From NCBI GenBank assembly GCA_937949455.1, contig CALEDU010000163.1:1-7384 (forward strand): a DNA stretch of 7,384 nt. Reading direction: 5' to 3'. Every line of letters starts with the position of its first letter. The stretch's first letter is position 1. The position numbers and the translations under genes are program-made. The notes beneath the pieces were generated by a model. It saw only the letters and a list, made by a program, of their open reading frames with translations. It was not told the DNA's origin and searched no databases. Below, piece after piece: positions 1 through 6,695 of this stretch. This stretch comes from an uncultured Tepidimonas sp. GTDB lineage: Bacteria; Pseudomonadota; Gammaproteobacteria; Burkholderiales; Burkholderiaceae_C.

Positions 1-518
1 AAGCCGCTGGCCAGCGCGCCAAGCACGAAGTACTTCATCGCCGCTTCGGTCGCGCGCGCGTCGTCGCGCCGCAGCGCCACCAGCGCATAGCTGGACAGCG
101 TCAGCAGCTCCAGGCCGAGATAAATCACCAGAAAGTGGTGACCGCTGATCATGATGAACATGCCCAGCAGCGCAAACAGGGACAGCGTGAACAGCTCGCC
201 GCCGCGCAGCATGTCGCGCGCGCCGGCGTAGGGCCGCGCATAGACCAGGGTCACCATCAGCGCCACGGTGGCGAAGCACTTCAACCACGCGGCCATGGGG
301 TCACTGACGATCATCCCGCCAAAGCCCGTGAGAGTCTGGCCGCTGACGGCGAGATAGCCCTCCAGCGCCGCGACCACGGCCAGCGTGAGCTGCGTGAGAC
401 GAAAGGTCGCGTCGCGCAGCGGGCTATCGACGAACAGGTCGTAAAGGGCGATCACACACGCCATCCCGAGCAACAGCAGCTCGGGAGTGGCTGTGGCCCA
501 GCTGACAGTATCAATCAT
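1..518 (-). CDS. nuoN: NADH-quinone oxidoreductase subunit N, 5' part (runs off the window)
   Basis: Antiporter-like membrane subunit of complex I, thought to carry one proton channel next to NuoK and NuoM. The N-terminal 172 residues are visible, starting MIDTVSWATATPE, with no stop up to the window edge. I read this frame by hand. Several hydrophobic segments are present. The family block LGLELLTLSSYALVAL lies at about residues 134-149, followed by TEAAMKYFVLGALASG at the edge. Glu at about 137 and Lys at about 162 have the 25-residue spacing of the functional Glu133/Lys158 pair known from E. coli NuoN. The start ATG (516-518) lies 36 bp after the nuoM stop. The only upstream purine stretch is a weak GAGAA at 531-535. 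nuoN is normally the last gene of the operon, so the operon end lies outside the window. The identity is very secure; the start is likely. Confidence 0.96.
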   Translation of the reverse strand, partial: MIDTVSWATATPELLLLGMACVIALYDLFVDSPLRDATFRLTQLTLAVVAALEGYLAVSGQTLTGFGGMIVSDPMAAWLKCFATVALMVTLVYARPYAGARDMLRGGELFTLSLFALLGMFIMISGHHFLVIYLGLELLTLSSYALVALRRDDARATEAAMKYFVLGALASG

Positions 519-554
519 GTGACGAACGCTTTCTCGAATGGTTGGCCAGCACGG

Positions 555-2030
555 TCAGCCCAGCTTGGATACGGCTACGTGCTGGAGAAGCTGCTGTACC
601 GCCGGGTCCATCGCGTCGGTGAACGGCTTGGGATGGATGCCGAAATACAGCACCATGATCGCCAGCAAGGCCAGCATCAGAAACTCGCGCGCATTGATGT
701 CCTTGAGGGCTTTGACATGCTCATGCACCGGCGCGCCCAAATACACCCTCTTGAACATCCACAGGGAGTACGCGGCCCCGAAAATGAGCGATGTCGCTGC
801 CAGCAATCCAACCCAGAAATTGGCCTTGACTGCAGCCAGGATCACCATCCACTCGCCAACGAAACCTGCCGTACCCGGCAGCCCTGCATTGGCCATCACG
901 AACAGCAGGGCGAAGGCACCGAACGCCGGCATGGTGTTGAGCACGCCGCCGTAATCCCGAATCTCGCGCGAATGCACCCGGTCATACAGCACACCGATGC
1001 ACAGGAACATTGCCGCGGACACGAAGCCGTGCGCAATCATTTGCACGATGGCACCCGATAGCCCCAGATCGCTGAAGATGAAAAAGCCCAGGGTCACGAA
1101 GCCCATGTGCGCCACCGACGAGTAAGCCACCAGCTTCTTCATGTCCTGTTGCACCATCGCCACCAGGCCGACATAGATCACCGCCACCAGCGACAGGGCA
1201 ATCATCAGTCCCGCCCATTGATGGGCGGCATCCGGCGTGATCGGCAATGAAAAACGCAAAAAGCCGTAAGCCCCAAGTTTGAGCATGATGGCCGCCAGCA
1301 CGGCCGAGCCACCGGTGGGGGCCTCGACGTGCACATCCGGCAGCCAGGTGTGCACAGGCCACATCGGCACCTTGACCGCAAACGCCGCCAGGAAGGCAAA
1401 GAACAGCGCCGTCTGCACACCACCGGCCAGCGGCAGTTTGTGCCAAGTCGCCAGATCGAAACTGCCGCCCGAGGCGTTGTACAGATACACCAACGCCACC
1501 AGCATGAGCAGTGAGCCGAGCAGTGTGTAGAGGAAGAACTTGTATGCTGCGTAAATCTTGTTTGGGCCACCCCAGATGCCGATGATGATGTACATCGGAA
1601 TCAGTGTCGCCTCGAAGAAAATGTAGAACAGCATCGCATCCAACGATGCAAACACCCCGATCATCAGACCGGACAGAATCAGGAACGCGCCCATGTACTG
1701 GTGCACGCGCTCGGTAATCACTTCCCAGCCCGCGATCACGACGATGACCGTGATGAACGCCGTCAGCAAAATGAGCCAGAGCGAAATCCCGTCCACCCCC
1801 AGGTGGTAGTGGACATTGAAGCGCTCGATCCACGGCGCCTTCTCGACAAACTGCATCGCGGCGGAGCCGACCTCGAAGCCGGTGTACAGCGGCACGGTCA
1901 CGGCCAGCCCCAACAGCGCACCGACGAGCGCCAGCCAGCGGACCGCGTTGGCGTGCTCGTCGCGCCCAATGGCGAGCAGCACGACGCCAAAAAAGATCGG
2001 CGTCCAAATCGCAAGGCTCAACAAACCCAT
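555..2030 (-). CDS. nuoM: NADH-quinone oxidoreductase subunit M
   Basis: Antiporter-like, proton-pumping subunit of the complex I membrane arm, sited between NuoL and NuoN. The 491-residue length is normal for the family. Most of the protein is hydrophobic helices. Motifs seen: LFYIFFEATLIPMYIIIGIWGG around residues 134-155, with Glu140; FAVKVPMWPVHTWLPD at 217-232, with Lys220; HVEAPTGGSAVLAAIMLKLG at 234-253, with Lys251; and GLPGTAGFVGEW at 383-394, with Glu393. These match in order and approximate spacing the E. coli residues Glu144, Lys234, Lys265 and Glu407 known to matter for proton transfer. The ATG start is supported by a good Shine-Dalgarno sequence 9 nt upstream. The nuoL stop lies 13 bp upstream of the start, and nuoN follows 36 bp downstream. 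No anomaly was seen. Confidence 0.98.
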   Translation of the reverse strand: MGLLSLAIWTPIFFGVVLLAIGRDEHANAVRWLALVGALLGLAVTVPLYTGFEVGSAAMQFVEKAPWIERFNVHYHLGVDGISLWLILLTAFITVIVVIAGWEVITERVHQYMGAFLILSGLMIGVFASLDAMLFYIFFEATLIPMYIIIGIWGGPNKIYAAYKFFLYTLLGSLLMLVALVYLYNASGGSFDLATWHKLPLAGGVQTALFFAFLAAFAVKVPMWPVHTWLPDVHVEAPTGGSAVLAAIMLKLGAYGFLRFSLPITPDAAHQWAGLMIALSLVAVIYVGLVAMVQQDMKKLVAYSSVAHMGFVTLGFFIFSDLGLSGAIVQMIAHGFVSAAMFLCIGVLYDRVHSREIRDYGGVLNTMPAFGAFALLFVMANAGLPGTAGFVGEWMVILAAVKANFWVGLLAATSLIFGAAYSLWMFKRVYLGAPVHEHVKALKDINAREFLMLALLAIMVLYFGIHPKPFTDAMDPAVQQLLQHVAVSKLG

Positions 2031-2039
2031 GCTGTCGTT

Positions 2040-2045
2040 CTCCTT
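2040..2045 (-). promoter_or_regulatory. Shine-Dalgarno of nuoM, overlapping the nuoL stop
   Basis: On the minus strand the sequence reads AAGGAG, 9 nt before the nuoM ATG. Two of its bases belong to the nuoL TAA stop codon (2044-2046). This fixes the nuoM start. It also means a ribosome finishing nuoL covers the nuoM entry site, so translation of the two genes is probably coupled. Confidence 0.8.
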
Positions 2046-4074
2046 ATTTGGCGAGCCAGACGAAGTAGGTCATGAAGACCAGGACGCCAAGAATCATCAC
2101 GAAGGCGTAGTGGTACAAGTAGCCAGTCTGCACACGGCGCACCAACCCGGACACCGCTGCAATCAACTTCCAACTCAGGTTGACGATGCCCGCCTCGATC
2201 ACTCCGCGGTCCCCCCCCTTCCAAAGCCCCAAACCGATGGCACGGGCTGCGGGCGCAATCACGTTCTCATTGATCCAGTCCATGTAGTACTTGTTTTCCA
2301 GCACCACCACCAGTGGCCGCAGTGTCTGCGCGATGCGACCGGGCAGCTCGGGCTGTACCATGTAAAGGTACCAGGCCGACAGCACTCCGGCCAGTGCCAA
2401 GTAGAACGGTGGCGTACTGAAGGCGTGCAGCGCCATCGCCAAAGGACCGTGAAATTCTTCGGCAAATCGTGCCATGGCTGGATGCTTGTCGGCGTGCACC
2501 TCGATCGAGGCGGCGAGGAAGTCGCCGAACAGCATCGGCTGGATGGTCAGGAAGCCGATCACCACCGACGGCACCGCCAGCAACAACAGTGGCACGGTCA
2601 CCACCCACGGCGACTCGTGTGGTTTGTCGTCGCCGTGGTCGGCGTGATCCCCATGGTGGCCGTGGTGCGCGTCCGGGTTCTGGTCGTAGCGCTCGGTGCC
2701 GTGAAACACCAGGAAGTACACGCGGAACGAGTAAAAAGCCGTCACGAACACCCCAGCCAGCACGGCAAAGTAAGCAAAGCCCGAGGCTGGCAGGTTGCTG
2801 AAGTGCACCGCCTCGATGATCGCATCCTTGGAGTAAAACCCTGAAAACAGCGGCGTACCGATCAACGCCAATGTGCCGAGCAAAAACGTGATCCAGGTAA
2901 TCGGCATGTACTTGCGCACACCGCCCATGTAGCGGATATCCTGGTTGTGATGCATGCCAATGATGACCGAGCCAGCCGCCAAGAACAGCAGCGCCTTGAA
3001 AAAGGCGTGCGTCATCAGGTGGAACACCGCCACCGAATACGCCGACGCGCCCAGCGCCACCGTCATATAGCCCAGCTGCGACAGTGTCGAATAAGCCACC
3101 ACGCGCTTGATGTCGTTTTGGATGATGCCCAGGAACCCCATGAACAGCGCGGTGATGGCGCCGATGACGAGGATGAAGTTCAGCGCTGCGTCCGACAGCT
3201 CGTAGATCGGCGACATGCGTGCGACCATGAAGATGCCGGCCGTCACCATCGTTGCGGCGTGGATCAACGCCGAAATGGGCGTCGGGCCTTCCATCGAGTC
3301 CGGCAGCCAGACATGCAAGGGGAACTGCGCGCTCTTGCCCATCGCGCCGATGAACAGGCAAATGCCGATCACCGTGACCAACATCGCCTCTTGCCCAAAG
3401 ACATACCACTGAAACTCGATCGCGGCGAGCTTGTCGGCCTGGTCGAAAATCTCGTTGTAGTTCAGCGTGCCGGTGTAGGCCACCAACAGTCCAATGCCGA
3501 GAATGAAGCCGAAGTCACCCACCCGGTTGACGAGGAAAGCCTTCATGTTGGCGAAGATCGCCGTTGGCTTATTGAACCAGAAGCCGATCAACAGGTATGA
3601 AACCAGGCCCACCGCCTCCCAGCCGAAAAAGAGCTGCAACAAATTGTTGCTCATGACCAGCATGAGCATCGAGAAGGTGAACAGCGAGATATAGGCAAAG
3701 AACCGGTTGTAGCCCGGGTCGTCCTCCATGTAGCCGATGGTGTAGATGTGCACCATCAGCGACACGAAGGTCACCACGCACATCATCATCGCGGTCAGGC
3801 CGTCGACCAGGAAGCCGATCTCCATCTTCAGGCCGCCGATGACCATCCACTGATAGATCGTCTGGTCGAAATAAGCCCCGTCGAGCGCGACGCGCTTGAG
3901 CGTGATCGCCGAGAGTATGAACGAAACCAGCACACCCAGAATGGTCAAACTGTGCGACCAACGTCGGCCGATCCAGTTGCCGCCAAACTTCGTGCCTAGG
4001 ATGCCGGCGGCGGCAGCCCCGATCAGCGGAGCCAGCGGCACGGCCAGCAGCATGCTTGCAGAGAGTGTCGTCAT
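2044..4074 (-). CDS. nuoL: NADH-quinone oxidoreductase subunit L
   Basis: Largest antiporter-like subunit, at the distal tip of the complex I membrane arm, with a long C-terminal lateral helix along the arm. From the chosen start (MTTLSASMLLAVPLAPL) it has 676 residues, within the usual betaproteobacterial size. Motifs seen: FFGWEAVGLVSYLLIGFWF at about residues 149-167, with Glu153, equivalent to E. coli Glu144; GAMGKSAQFPLHVWLPD at 243-259, with Lys247, equivalent to Lys229; then MEGPTPISALIHAATMVTAG. A His/Asp-rich hydrophilic loop at 468-487 precedes PWVVTVPLLLLAVPS. The C-terminal region (about 520-650) fits the lateral helix plus the last membrane segment. An upstream in-frame extension to 4185 would overlap most of nuoK's 3' end and adds Arg/Ser/Cys-rich residues foreign to the family, so I reject it. 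No clear Shine-Dalgarno precedes the chosen ATG. The nuoK stop is 31 bp upstream. A run of eight G lies in codons 619-622. Confidence 0.97.
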   Translation of the reverse strand: MTTLSASMLLAVPLAPLIGAAAAGILGTKFGGNWIGRRWSHSLTILGVLVSFILSAITLKRVALDGAYFDQTIYQWMVIGGLKMEIGFLVDGLTAMMMCVVTFVSLMVHIYTIGYMEDDPGYNRFFAYISLFTFSMLMLVMSNNLLQLFFGWEAVGLVSYLLIGFWFNKPTAIFANMKAFLVNRVGDFGFILGIGLLVAYTGTLNYNEIFDQADKLAAIEFQWYVFGQEAMLVTVIGICLFIGAMGKSAQFPLHVWLPDSMEGPTPISALIHAATMVTAGIFMVARMSPIYELSDAALNFILVIGAITALFMGFLGIIQNDIKRVVAYSTLSQLGYMTVALGASAYSVAVFHLMTHAFFKALLFLAAGSVIIGMHHNQDIRYMGGVRKYMPITWITFLLGTLALIGTPLFSGFYSKDAIIEAVHFSNLPASGFAYFAVLAGVFVTAFYSFRVYFLVFHGTERYDQNPDAHHGHHGDHADHGDDKPHESPWVVTVPLLLLAVPSVVIGFLTIQPMLFGDFLAASIEVHADKHPAMARFAEEFHGPLAMALHAFSTPPFYLALAGVLSAWYLYMVQPELPGRIAQTLRPLVVVLENKYYMDWINENVIAPAARAIGLGLWKGGDRGVIEAGIVNLSWKLIAAVSGLVRRVQTGYLYHYAFVMILGVLVFMTYFVWLAK

Positions 4075-4100
4075 GGTGAGGGTCGCGTGGTATGCGGGAT

Positions 4101-4129
4101 GCGCCTCAACCCTTGAGGGTGTTGAGCGC
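4101..4129 (-). other. Imperfect inverted repeat over the nuoK stop codon
   Basis: In the transcript strand the arms pair as GCG/CGC, CTCAA/TTGAG and CCC/GGG around a 4-nt TCAA loop, with a 2-nt bulge on one side and a 1-nt bulge on the other, giving 11 pairs. The nuoK TGA (4106-4108) lies in the 3' arm. No run of U follows, so it is not an intrinsic terminator. It may be a hairpin affecting mRNA processing or nuoL translation, or simply a chance product of the codons there. Confidence 0.35.
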
Positions 4130-4426
4130 CTCGACGTCGATCGACGACTTGTTGCGGAACAGCAGCACCAGGATTGCCAAGCCAATGGCCGACTCCGCCG
4201 CTGCCACGGTCAGGATGAAGAACACGAACACTTGCCCATGCAGGTCGCCCAGGTAGTGGGCAAACGCCACGAAATTGAGGTTGACGGCCAACAGCATGAG
4301 CTCGATGGCCATCAGCAGCACGATGAGGTTTTTACGGTTGAGGAAGATCCCCACCACTGACAGCGCGAACAAAATCGCGCCGACCGACAGAAAATGCCCA
4401 ACTCCGAGCGATCCGAGTGCATTCAT
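4106..4426 (-). CDS. nuoK: NADH-quinone oxidoreductase subunit K
   Basis: Small three-helix membrane subunit (MnhC/Mrp-like) of complex I that forms part of the proton path between NuoJ and NuoN. It has 106 residues, a few longer at the N terminus than the usual 100-102. Motifs seen: [20 protein letters not shown], then [16 protein letters not shown] with Glu42, and [23 protein letters not shown] split over residues 69-91 with Glu78. The two membrane-buried glutamates are 36 residues apart, as for E. coli Glu36 and Glu72, which are needed for proton pumping. The start is fixed by a strong Shine-Dalgarno sequence. The start overlaps the nuoJ stop as ATGA (4423-4426), the usual arrangement for translational coupling. 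The C-terminal end lies inside a short inverted repeat. Confidence 0.98.
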   Translation of the reverse strand: MNALGSLGVGHFLSVGAILFALSVVGIFLNRKNLIVLLMAIELMLLAVNLNFVAFAHYLGDLHGQVFVFFILTVAAAESAIGLAILVLLFRNKSSIDVEALNTLKG

Positions 4427-5064
4427 GCTTGCTCCTCCTTGGCCGCCTCGGGCGCGGCGACCCGGGTCGCTGGCATGTGCAGCACCTGCAGCCGGTCGGC
4501 GGCTTTCGCCCGCACCTGGACTCCCGGATCGATGGTCTTGGTGTCTTTACGCCCGCGCAGGGTCAGCGCGATGGCGGCAATCATGGCCACCAGCAAAATC
4601 ACGGCTGCCGCCTGAATCGGATACAGATACTCGCTGTAGAGCAGCCGCCCCAGCTCGTAGGTGTTGCGGTGGTCTGCTGCATGCATGGCTCCGGTGATCG
4701 ATGGGCTGGCCGTGGCAGTGGGGAAACCCGCCCATAGCACGGCGATCAACTCGACGCTGACCAGCGCCCCGAGCACCAGAGCCAGCGGCAGATGCTTCCA
4801 AAAGCCGACACGCAGGGCATCGACATTGATATCGAGCATCATCACAACGAACAGGAACAGCACCATCACCGCACCCAGGTACACGAGCACCAGCGCGATG
4901 CCGAGAAACTCGGCCCTGAGCAGCAGCCAGAGCGCCGCCGCTTGCGAGAAGGCCAGCATCAGATACAGCACCGCATGCACAGGGTTGCGTGCCGTGACGA
5001 CGCGAAACCCGGCAAACAGCAGCACCGCCGAGAAGAAATAGAAAAAATGGGAGACAAAGTCCAT
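4423..5064 (-). CDS. nuoJ: NADH-quinone oxidoreductase subunit J
   Basis: Membrane subunit of complex I whose third helix helps link quinone chemistry to proton pumping. It has 213 residues. The N-terminal part, about residues 1-110, holds four hydrophobic segments with family blocks [20 protein letters not shown] (24-43) and [20 protein letters not shown] (57-76), the latter including Tyr62, the position of the conserved helix-distorting Tyr. A fifth membrane segment lies at about 149-169. The tail from about 170 to 213 is charged and Ala-rich and poorly conserved in the family. The start [15 protein letters not shown] fits family N termini, although no good Shine-Dalgarno precedes the ATG. 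The nuoI stop is 24 bp upstream and nuoK overlaps by 4 bp downstream. Confidence 0.97.
   Translation of the reverse strand: MDFVSHFFYFFSAVLLFAGFRVVTARNPVHAVLYLMLAFSQAAALWLLLRAEFLGIALVLVYLGAVMVLFLFVVMMLDINVDALRVGFWKHLPLALVLGALVSVELIAVLWAGFPTATASPSITGAMHAADHRNTYELGRLLYSEYLYPIQAAAVILLVAMIAAIALTLRGRKDTKTIDPGVQVRAKAADRLQVLHMPATRVAAPEAAKEEQA
4434..4440 (-). promoter_or_regulatory. Strong Shine-Dalgarno of nuoK inside the nuoJ end
   Basis: The minus strand reads AAGGAGG followed 7 nt later by the nuoK ATG. This is the nearly full anti-16S match. It lies within the last codons of nuoJ (Lys-Glu-Glu-Gln), so the C-terminal NuoJ residues partly reflect the ribosome site. It supports the slightly long NuoK start. 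Confidence 0.85.
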
Positions 5065-5088
5065 GATGTGTTCGTGCGGTGGCGGTGA

Positions 5089-5598
5089 TCAGCGGTACTT
5101 CGCGTCGGCCGCTTTGGCTGCCGCAATTTCCTTCTCGTAACGGTCACCGATGGCCAGCAGCATGTCCTTCGTGAAATAGAGATCTCCGCGTTTTTCGCCG
5201 TGATATTCGAAAATGTGCGTCTCGACGATCGCATCGACCGGACAGGCCTCCTCGCAAAAACCGCAGAAGATGCACTTGGTCAGGTCGATATCGTAGCGGG
5301 TCGTGCGGCGGGTGCCGTCCTCACGCTGGGCCGATTCGATGGTGATGGCCATCGCGGGGCAGACCGCCTCGCACAGTTTGCAGGCGATGCAGCGCTCCTC
5401 GCCGTTTTCATAGCGGCGCTGCGCGTGCAAACCGCGAAAGCGCGGCGACAGCGGGGTCTTTTCTTCGGGAAACTGCACCGTAACTTTGCGCCGCAGCGCA
5501 TAGCGGCCGGTCAGAGCCATGCCCTTGAACAACTCGACGAGCAAAAAGCTCTTGAAAAAATCTTTGAGAGAAAACGGAGCGACAGCGGTGGCAGACAT
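5089..5598 (-). CDS. nuoI: NADH-quinone oxidoreductase subunit I (two [4Fe-4S] ferredoxin-like)
   Basis: Peripheral-arm subunit that carries clusters N6a and N6b and passes electrons from NuoG towards NuoB and quinone. It has 169 residues from the start [15 protein letters not shown]. Two CxxCxxCxxxCP motifs are complete: [12 protein letters not shown] with Cys 70, 73, 76 and 80, and [12 protein letters not shown] with Cys 109, 112, 115 and 119. The N-terminal amphipathic part (about 10-35) fits the membrane-facing helix, and [20 protein letters not shown] at about 128-147 is family-typical. The reading frame is open to 5667, but the extra 23 residues would lie inside nuoH and have no family match. 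The ATG at 5596-5598 has an excellent ribosome site and is chosen. The nuoH stop is 14 bp upstream and nuoJ starts 24 bp downstream. Confidence 0.98.
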   Translation of the reverse strand: MSATAVAPFSLKDFFKSFLLVELFKGMALTGRYALRRKVTVQFPEEKTPLSPRFRGLHAQRRYENGEERCIACKLCEAVCPAMAITIESAQREDGTRRTTRYDIDLTKCIFCGFCEEACPVDAIVETHIFEYHGEKRGDLYFTKDMLLAIGDRYEKEIAAAKAADAKYR

Positions 5599-5606
5599 AG
5601 AGCAGC

Positions 5607-5613
5607 CCTCCTT
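5607..5613 (-). promoter_or_regulatory. Shine-Dalgarno of nuoI, touching the nuoH stop
   Basis: The minus strand reads TGAAGGAGGG. The TGA (5613-5615) ends nuoH, and AAGGAGG sits 8 nt before the nuoI ATG. This decides the nuoI start over the longer open frame and suggests coupled translation. Confidence 0.85.
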
Positions 5614-6695
5614 CACTTCCAGGGATTCCACGGCGTCTGCATCACGGCACCCACCAGCAGCAGCCAAATCAGGGTCACCGGGATGAAGATCTTCCAGCCC
5701 AGACGCATGATCTGGTCATAGCGGAAACGTGGGAACGTGGCTCGGATCCAAATAAACATGGACACCACGACGGTGGTCTTCAGGCCCAGCCAGACCCAGC
5801 CCGGGATGGCGTTGAACACGGCGCTGTCGATGGGCGGCAGCCAGCCCCCGAGAAACATCAGCACCGCCAGAATCGACACCAACCACATGCTGGCGTACTC
5901 GGCCAAGAAGAAGATCGCAAAGCCCATGCCCGAGTATTCGACCATGTGGCCAGCGACGATCTCTGCCTCGCCCTCGACGACGTCGAAAGGGTGGCGGTTG
6001 GTCTCGGCCACCGCCGAGATCAGATACACCATGAAAATCGGCAACAGCGGCAGCCAGTTCCACGACAGGAAATTCAGCCCCATATCGGCCGCCACGCCGC
6101 GCGCCTGCGAGGCCACGATCTCCGACAGATTCAGGCTGCCCGCGGTCATCACGACGACGAGGAAGCAAAAGCCGATCGCGATCTCATAGCTGACCATCTG
6201 CGCCGAGGCTCGCAGCGCACCCAGGAAGGCGTACTTTGAATTGGACGCCCAACCGGCGATGATGACCCCATAGACCTCGATGGACGTGATGGCCAGAATC
6301 ACCAGCAGGCCGGCATTGACATTGGCGAGCACCACGTCCGGCCCAAACGGAATGGCCACCCACGCCGCCAGGGCCGGCATGATGGCCATGATCGGCCCCA
6401 AGCGGAACAATCCGCCGTTGGCCGCCGTGGGGCGGATCAATTCTTTGGTCAACAGTTTGAGAGCATCAGCGATGGGCTGCAGCAAGCCGAAAGGCCCGAC
6501 ACGGTTGGGCCCGAGGCGCACCTGCATGAAACCGAGCAGGCGCCGCTCCCACCAGGTCAGGTAGGCCACCAGCAGCATCAACGGTGCCAGCAGCACGACG
6601 ATCTTGAGCAGGATCCAGATCACCGGCCAGCCGGCTTGCGTCCACCACGCCGCCGAGCTGAGGTGGAGCCCTCCTTGGTAGATCGCATCGATCAT
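5613..6695 (-). CDS. nuoH: NADH-quinone oxidoreductase subunit H
   Basis: Heel subunit of the membrane arm (ND1 family). It helps form the ubiquinone chamber and the charged path that drives the pumps. It has 360 residues from the ATG at 6693-6695 (MIDAIYQGG). Family blocks in order: [20 protein letters not shown] at about 48-67, continuing with [38 protein letters not shown] (151-170) followed by [26 protein letters not shown] (230-249) followed by HMVEYSGM; and [18 protein letters not shown] (318-335). An in-frame GTG two codons upstream lies only 1 nt from the Shine-Dalgarno, so I choose the ATG. That ATG also forms an ATGA overlap with the nuoG stop. No missing block or frameshift was seen. 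Confidence 0.98.
   Translation of the reverse strand: MIDAIYQGGLHLSSAAWWTQAGWPVIWILLKIVVLLAPLMLLVAYLTWWERRLLGFMQVRLGPNRVGPFGLLQPIADALKLLTKELIRPTAANGGLFRLGPIMAIMPALAAWVAIPFGPDVVLANVNAGLLVILAITSIEVYGVIIAGWASNSKYAFLGALRASAQMVSYEIAIGFCFLVVVMTAGSLNLSEIVASQARGVAADMGLNFLSWNWLPLLPIFMVYLISAVAETNRHPFDVVEGEAEIVAGHMVEYSGMGFAIFFLAEYASMWLVSILAVLMFLGGWLPPIDSAVFNAIPGWVWLGLKTTVVVSMFIWIRATFPRFRYDQIMRLGWKIFIPVTLIWLLLVGAVMQTPWNPWK

Noticed and set aside
50..60. Alternating CG run in nuoN
   Set aside because: It encodes the expected Arg-Ala stretch before the conserved TEAAMKYF block. It is a composition effect and not a distinct element.
135..1061. Long plus-strand open frame (308 codons) opposite nuoN and nuoM
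   Set aside because: It lies in phase with nuoN codons on the other strand and arises from GC-rich codon use. Its product is rich in His, Gln and Arg with no recognisable domain, and it crosses a gene boundary of two well-supported genes.
1816..2844. Plus-strand open frame of 342 codons opposite nuoM and nuoL
   Set aside because: It is antisense to two highly conserved genes, has low-complexity composition and no family motif. It is best explained as a shadow.
2267..3409. Minus-strand open frame of 380 codons inside nuoL
   Set aside because: It is an alternate frame of nuoL with an Arg/Gly/His-rich product. The nuoL frame holds all conserved motifs.
4075..4185. Upstream extension of nuoL to a 713-residue form
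   Set aside because: The extra 37 residues overlap nuoK coding sequence, are Ser/Arg/Cys-rich and unlike any NuoL N terminus. MTTLSASMLLAVPLAPL fits the family.
5599..5667. Upstream extension of nuoI by 23 residues
   Set aside because: It would start inside nuoH, whereas the ATG at 5598 has a strong Shine-Dalgarno at 8 nt and gives a normal NuoI length.
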